Source of the DNA: Psychrobacter glacincola
Lineage (GTDB): Bacteria; Pseudomonadota; Gammaproteobacteria; Pseudomonadales; Moraxellaceae
Assembly (NCBI GenBank): GCA_001411745.2
Contig: LIQB01000011.1
Span: forward strand, 45,247-109,246
Direction of reading: 5' to 3'
DNA length: 64,000 nucleotides
The position numbers were made by a program, and so were the translations under genes. This document shows, piece by piece, positions 58,192 to 64,000 of the stretch. Below the pieces are notes generated by a model. The model ran no database searches. It worked only from the letters and a program-made list of their open reading frames with translations, and was not told where the DNA came from. Each line of letters starts with the position of its first letter. Within the stretch, counting starts at the first letter, position 1.

Positions 58192-58225
58192 AAAAAACAG
58201 TCATCATAGGATGGCTGTTTTTTTT
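58192..58225 (+). terminator. Intrinsic terminator of the MliC-like gene
   Basis: aaaaaacagtcatc pairs with ggatggctgttttttt (one G-U pair) around a short loop and ends in T8. Confidence 0.88.
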
Positions 58226-58262
58226 GCGTATTGATTAAGCAATAATGGCGCTGAATGTCTGT

Positions 58263-58370
58263 ATAGTCAATCCTATATAAATCAGATACGGTGTCAGGCT
58301 CGCTTAGTCTACTATTTGTAGTACTTTCGCTCGCCTTCCTTGTATCTGAATTATATTGTACCGGCTATAT
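58263..58370. repeat. Palindromic MITE-like repeat, copy 1
   Basis: This ~108-bp block matches 63797-63904 in length and most bases. Its outer arms atataaatcagatac (58275-58289) and gtatctgaattatat (58342-58356) are inverted repeats with one mismatch. The inside (gtgtcaggctcgc...) is shared by both copies. It lies between two lipoprotein genes and carries no ORF. Confidence 0.75.
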
Positions 58371-58516
58371 AAAAACTGATATCAAAACCACAGATTTAGG
58401 TAAAGCGTTGATTAGAATGAACGGTTTGCTGCTTTTGTCTAGAGAAGCATCAAGAAACCTGTCAAAATAGCACTGATAAGATATTGTTTATGATTAATAA
58501 TACTAAGGATACGTCG

Positions 58517-59053
58517 ATGGCTAAGCGCCTAATGAATATGATGATCATCGCTACTGCCAGCATTTGGGCACTGGCAGGCTGCGACAACAATGCTGAAACT
58601 GCCGCTCAAGCTTCTGAGCCAGTGGTGGCGACCGCAGACTCATCAACGACAGCCACTAAAACTATTGATTGGTCAGTCATGGCGAGCGGTGAAAAGCCCG
58701 CTGACCCTGCCAATTATCAATATCCGTTTGCGCTCGATAGCCAAAACGTCCGTGATTATGCAGAGTATTTCAAGGTAGATAATGCGACGGCTCAGCATAA
58801 TCTAACGGTGAGCATGGCGAGTAATGAGGCACTATCTAAAGCCTTGGATCAGCTCAGTGAAAACTATATTTCGCATGAGCTAACCGATGGCAATGAGATG
58901 AAACTCATCATTCATACCACGCCTGATATCGCTGCCAGCAGCTATGATTATGTACTGTCTGATGACTTTGCTAAAGGACTGGTATTACCTATCGTGATTC
59001 AGCCAGATGGTAAGAAAGGTGATGTGAAAGCGCATAGTGAGGTGGTGGAGTAG
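58517..59053 (+). CDS. Hypothetical lipoprotein
   Basis: 178 residues from ATG 58517, which has taaggatacgtcg upstream; an in-frame ATG at 58484 lacks such a signal. A signal peptide with lipobox LAGC is followed by an Ala/Thr/Ser linker (~35 residues) and a ~125-residue mature domain (WSVMASGEKPADPANYQYPFALDSQNVRDYAEYF...). I do not recognise the family. It converges on the TPR-repeat gene. Confidence 0.75.
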   Translation: MAKRLMNMMIIATASIWALAGCDNNAETAAQASEPVVATADSSTTATKTIDWSVMASGEKPADPANYQYPFALDSQNVRDYAEYFKVDNATAQHNLTVSMASNEALSKALDQLSENYISHELTDGNEMKLIIHTTPDIAASSYDYVLSDDFAKGLVLPIVIQPDGKKGDVKAHSEVVE

Positions 59054-59163
59054 AAAATTGATATATATTATGGATGATGACCTATACAGGAATAAATGAT
59101 CATAGGCCATGAGTCAGCATCCATATTATTTATGATTTTTCGTAAGAAAATAACTGGCAACAA

Positions 59164-61641
59164 CTATCTAAATACATTTTCTGATTTCTCAACGGGTACA
59201 TCAACGTCTTTTAGAAGATGCTCAAAGTACCTCTTATGATGAAGCGCAGCAGGTGCTATATAGATTTTATCGAGATGATCTTTAACACTAGGTTCATACT
59301 CAACATATAGAAAACTACCATACTCCATTGTCACTTCAGGCCTATCAATCGAAGTGATATAAATCATCCTACACTCTTGCTCCTCACGAAATGCTGAATG
59401 TTTTATCAAATACTTCAAAGGTAAAAGGATTTCATCTAATAAGGTGTTCAACTCTTTCTGCTTCAAGCTCCCAAGAATAAACCTTACACTGTTAATTTCC
59501 GTCTCTACTTCTTCATAAGTAACCTTAAGATCTTCATAAGCAATTTTGAATTCATCAGTAATGATCTTTATATAATCTTGATAAATACCCCACTCATATT
59601 CAGCTTGAGACTGCTCTGTACCGTTTTTTATTATTCTTTTCTCGCCAAATTCACGAAAAAACGTTAAACGATTTCGTTGTGCTAAATGAAAATACTCTGA
59701 TGTTGGGTCTAAATAAACACACCTCATCACTGAGTATTTAACTATCTTATTATCTTCAGATGCTTGCACCTTTGTGTTATCTAGTTTCGTATCATTTATA
59801 GTTGAAATATTTTTAATAATTTTTGAAGTGTTCTCAACTGATAAATGAGATAGTCCTCCTACGAAGTTCTGAGACTGGAAAAATTCTTTTTTAAACACCA
59901 AGCTCATTCCAGAAGCTTCTTTGTTATCTTGCTTACCATAAAGTCTAAACTGATTAAGACTGTCATGGTTGAAAGTGAAACAGCTTATAAAAGCGTGGAA
60001 TTCTTCATTGAAATCTAATGCAGTAAAATTATTATCTTTTATACCTTTCAGCTTTCTAATAAGTAATTGACCTTCACTAGGGTCATTAACATTATTAATT
60101 GTATTCAGTCTGAACAAGCTCGGAGCTATCTCCTTCTGCTCATTACCCAATAGCAAGTTGCAAGTATATGTCGAAGTATAATGAGCAAGCTTTCTTTCAA
60201 AAGGCTTTTCTTCATCAGCGTGACTATCAAAGTCTAAAGTTAAAATATTAACTATGTTTAATACTGTGTCTAATAAATTTAATGAAATTAGACCAAAATT
60301 ATTCGTCTCTGGAGTTGTTAATAACTCACATATTTTTCTGTAGCAATATGACTCATAAGGATAGGTTGATTCAGAATTAGTAAAAGCTTGTTCAGCATCT
60401 TTGTATTTTTTTGATATATGATCACGAATTAATAATAGTCCAGTCTGATATTGAGAAAATGCATATACTTGTGGATTATCTAAATAATTTATATTACTCC
60501 ACCTCTTGATAGCTTCGTCTATATTCCCATTTCTCTCAAAATCAGATCCAATCAACCATTGTGCTAAGGAATAAGCTGCAGAACTATCTTGATGTTTAAT
60601 TCTACGCAATGCTTCTAGTGAACTTGTGTGATTTCCTACTTCATCTAATAAAGAATTAATAACGAGTTCTGCATGAGCATAGGTTTCTGGATCATCAGAT
60701 TGCTCTATACTACATAGGGCTTTGAGCGCATCTCCATAATTATTTCTCTCTTTTAGTATTTTAGCAATTACATATTGAGCTTTTGCATATGCATTAGAAT
60801 TATCTGCACGATTGATACTTTCCAATATTGCTAAGGCAAATTCTTTGTCACCATTATTGTATGAAGTAATGCCTATGTTAAATTGCGCTTTGGCATGCAC
60901 TTCTGGATCATCTAAAAGTATAATTTTTTCCCATATTTCTATTGCTTTATTATTGTCTCCCAATTCTTGTAATATAGCACCTATATTAAATTGTGCGTGA
61001 GCAAATGCTATTGGATCACCTTCTCGTTTGACATTGTAGAATGCCTGCAATGCACCTTGATTATCTTGATTTCTCTTTAAGACGTTACCAATATTAATTT
61101 GTGCACTAGCATATAATGCTGGGTTATCAGAATGCTTTATTTTTTCCCAAGCTATTACAGCATTTTCATTATCTTGTTGCTCAATCAATGCAAGTCCAAT
61201 ATTAAGCTTTGCCTTAGCATACAGCTCCAGATGATCCGTATGTTTTATATTATTCCAAGCTTGTATAGCTTCTCTATCATCACCATTTTCTTTTAATGCA
61301 AGTCCAATATAAAACTGCGCGTGTGCATAAACTTCCTGATCATCTAAGCGAGTTACATTACGCCATGACTTTAAAGCATTTTCAATATTTCCACATTCTC
61401 TAAAAGCTATTCCAATATTAATTTGTAACTTAGCATACAAGTTTGAGTTATCTGAACGCTCAACCTTAGACCAAGCTTCTATAGCTTTTTCAGGTTTCTT
61501 CTTTTTTATCAAGAATTCTCCAATAGTAGCTTGAGCCTCTGCAAAAGCTTCATCCCCATCTTTCTCTCGCGTCACTTTCTGCAACTCTTCAATCTCTTTC
61601 CGAGTTTCTTCGTCCAGACCTTCCATGTCATCAGTATTCAT
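59164..61641 (-). CDS. 36-residue TPR-like repeat protein with DUF2971-like C-terminus
   Basis: 825 residues. Residues ~33-430 are 10-11 near-perfect 36-residue repeats, consensus YAxAQxNIGxxLxxxGDxxxAIxxWxxIxxxDxP, related to TPR/Sel1 helical repeats but two residues longer than TPR. The C-terminal ~330 residues (SLFRLNTINNVNDPSEG, HAFISCFTFNHDSLNQFRLYG, SAFREEQECRMIYI) resemble DUF2971, a family of unknown function often found in accessory regions. The gene is visibly more AT-rich than its neighbours. It begins 3 bp after the ligA stop, with GGAGAG inside the ligA end, so it is translationally coupled. No signal peptide. Confidence 0.82.
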   Translation of the reverse strand: MNTDDMEGLDEETRKEIEELQKVTREKDGDEAFAEAQATIGEFLIKKKKPEKAIEAWSKVERSDNSNLYAKLQINIGIAFRECGNIENALKSWRNVTRLDDQEVYAHAQFYIGLALKENGDDREAIQAWNNIKHTDHLELYAKAKLNIGLALIEQQDNENAVIAWEKIKHSDNPALYASAQINIGNVLKRNQDNQGALQAFYNVKREGDPIAFAHAQFNIGAILQELGDNNKAIEIWEKIILLDDPEVHAKAQFNIGITSYNNGDKEFALAILESINRADNSNAYAKAQYVIAKILKERNNYGDALKALCSIEQSDDPETYAHAELVINSLLDEVGNHTSSLEALRRIKHQDSSAAYSLAQWLIGSDFERNGNIDEAIKRWSNINYLDNPQVYAFSQYQTGLLLIRDHISKKYKDAEQAFTNSESTYPYESYCYRKICELLTTPETNNFGLISLNLLDTVLNIVNILTLDFDSHADEEKPFERKLAHYTSTYTCNLLLGNEQKEIAPSLFRLNTINNVNDPSEGQLLIRKLKGIKDNNFTALDFNEEFHAFISCFTFNHDSLNQFRLYGKQDNKEASGMSLVFKKEFFQSQNFVGGLSHLSVENTSKIIKNISTINDTKLDNTKVQASEDNKIVKYSVMRCVYLDPTSEYFHLAQRNRLTFFREFGEKRIIKNGTEQSQAEYEWGIYQDYIKIITDEFKIAYEDLKVTYEEVETEINSVRFILGSLKQKELNTLLDEILLPLKYLIKHSAFREEQECRMIYITSIDRPEVTMEYGSFLYVEYEPSVKDHLDKIYIAPAALHHKRYFEHLLKDVDVPVEKSENVFR

Positions 61642-61644
61642 ACT

Positions 61645-63901
<2,257 letters not shown>

Positions 63902-63904
<3 letters not shown>

Positions 63905-64000
63905 GGGCGTGTCCCTAATCTGTAAAAGTAAGTATAAAGGCTTTAAAATAAAGAGACTATTTCAAACAGGGCTCTCTAAATTATGGCAAGAACAGTGCTC
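63902..64000 (+). mobile_element. Left end of a putative IS5-family insertion sequence
   Basis: From ctag at ~63901 the sequence turns into gggcgtgtccctaa, which looks like an IS end. About 80 bp later an ORF begins ATG-gca-aga-aca-gtg-ctc (MARTVL, 63983-64000), the usual start of IS427/IS5-type transposases. The window stops there, so the rest and the right end cannot be seen. The ctag next to it fits the short target site of that family. Confidence 0.5.
63983..64000 (+). CDS. Start of putative IS transposase (truncated by window edge)
   Basis: Only six codons are visible (MARTVL). This N-terminus is common in IS5-family (IS427 group) transposases, but six residues are weak evidence. It supports the IS call above; the following sequence outside the window would settle it. 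Confidence 0.4.

Noticed and set aside
60400..61560. Apparent tandem repeats that could be a CRISPR array or satellite DNA
   Set aside because: The period is 108 bp and the reading frame is open throughout; this is the 36-residue protein repeat. Repeats are too degenerate at the DNA level and there are no spacers.

Overview
The window looks like a chromosomal segment of a Psychrobacter-like gammaproteobacterium (Moraxellaceae). This is an inference from the style of the proteins, the moderate base composition and the gene order (rpsB-tsf, rlmD-relA, lepA-lepB-rnc-era-recO-pdxJ, rnpB beside a tRNA-Met). No 16S rRNA gene is present to confirm it.

Layout. 1-3.6 kb: 3' end of hflX, a CidA/LrgA-LrgB pair and a secreted lytic transglycosylase. 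3.7-5.8 kb: rpsB-tsf (minus strand). 6.1-10.6 kb: a compact five-gene minus-strand operon coding for a solute-binding lipoprotein, a membrane-anchored CheA-like kinase, a CheY and two CheX-type phosphatases. No MCP, CheW or flagellar gene is nearby. 11-17.1 kb: Bcr/CflA exporter, crotonase and a GacS/BarA-type hybrid kinase. 17.6-25.8 kb (plus): cysM, a PolB-like exonuclease, rlmD, relA, mutM and a secreted hypothetical protein. 25.9-30.1 kb (minus): mscL, typA and an OmpA-family protein. 30.7-31.4 kb: a pseudopilin gene. 31.5-38.5 kb (minus): lepA-lepB-DUF4845-rnc-era-recO ending in a wrecked pdxJ. 38.8-47.3 kb (minus): kpsMTEDCS, the capsule export and Kdo-linker cassette, without capsule biosynthesis genes. 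47.5-48.1 kb: tRNA-Met and RNase P RNA. 48.2-51.1 kb (minus): bioA-bioD, a ferredoxin and coaD. 51.4-59 kb: smpB, rarD, an Lrp/AsnC regulator, three lipoproteins and a YgiQ radical SAM protein. 59.2-63.7 kb (minus): ligA followed 3 bp later by an AT-rich gene coding for 36-residue TPR-like repeats plus a DUF2971-like C-terminus. The right edge carries the start of what looks like an IS5-family insertion sequence.

Most of the window is core housekeeping. The parts most worth a second look are the chemotaxis-derived signalling operon (6.1-10.6 kb), the ligA-coupled repeat-protein gene, a pair of ~108-bp palindromic repeats at 58.3 and 63.8 kb whose outer stem differs by a compensatory base-pair change, the decayed pdxJ, and several perfect inverted repeats placed just upstream of genes.

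Coordinates and motifs were read by eye. Family assignments come from recognised motifs and general knowledge of the families, not from database searches.
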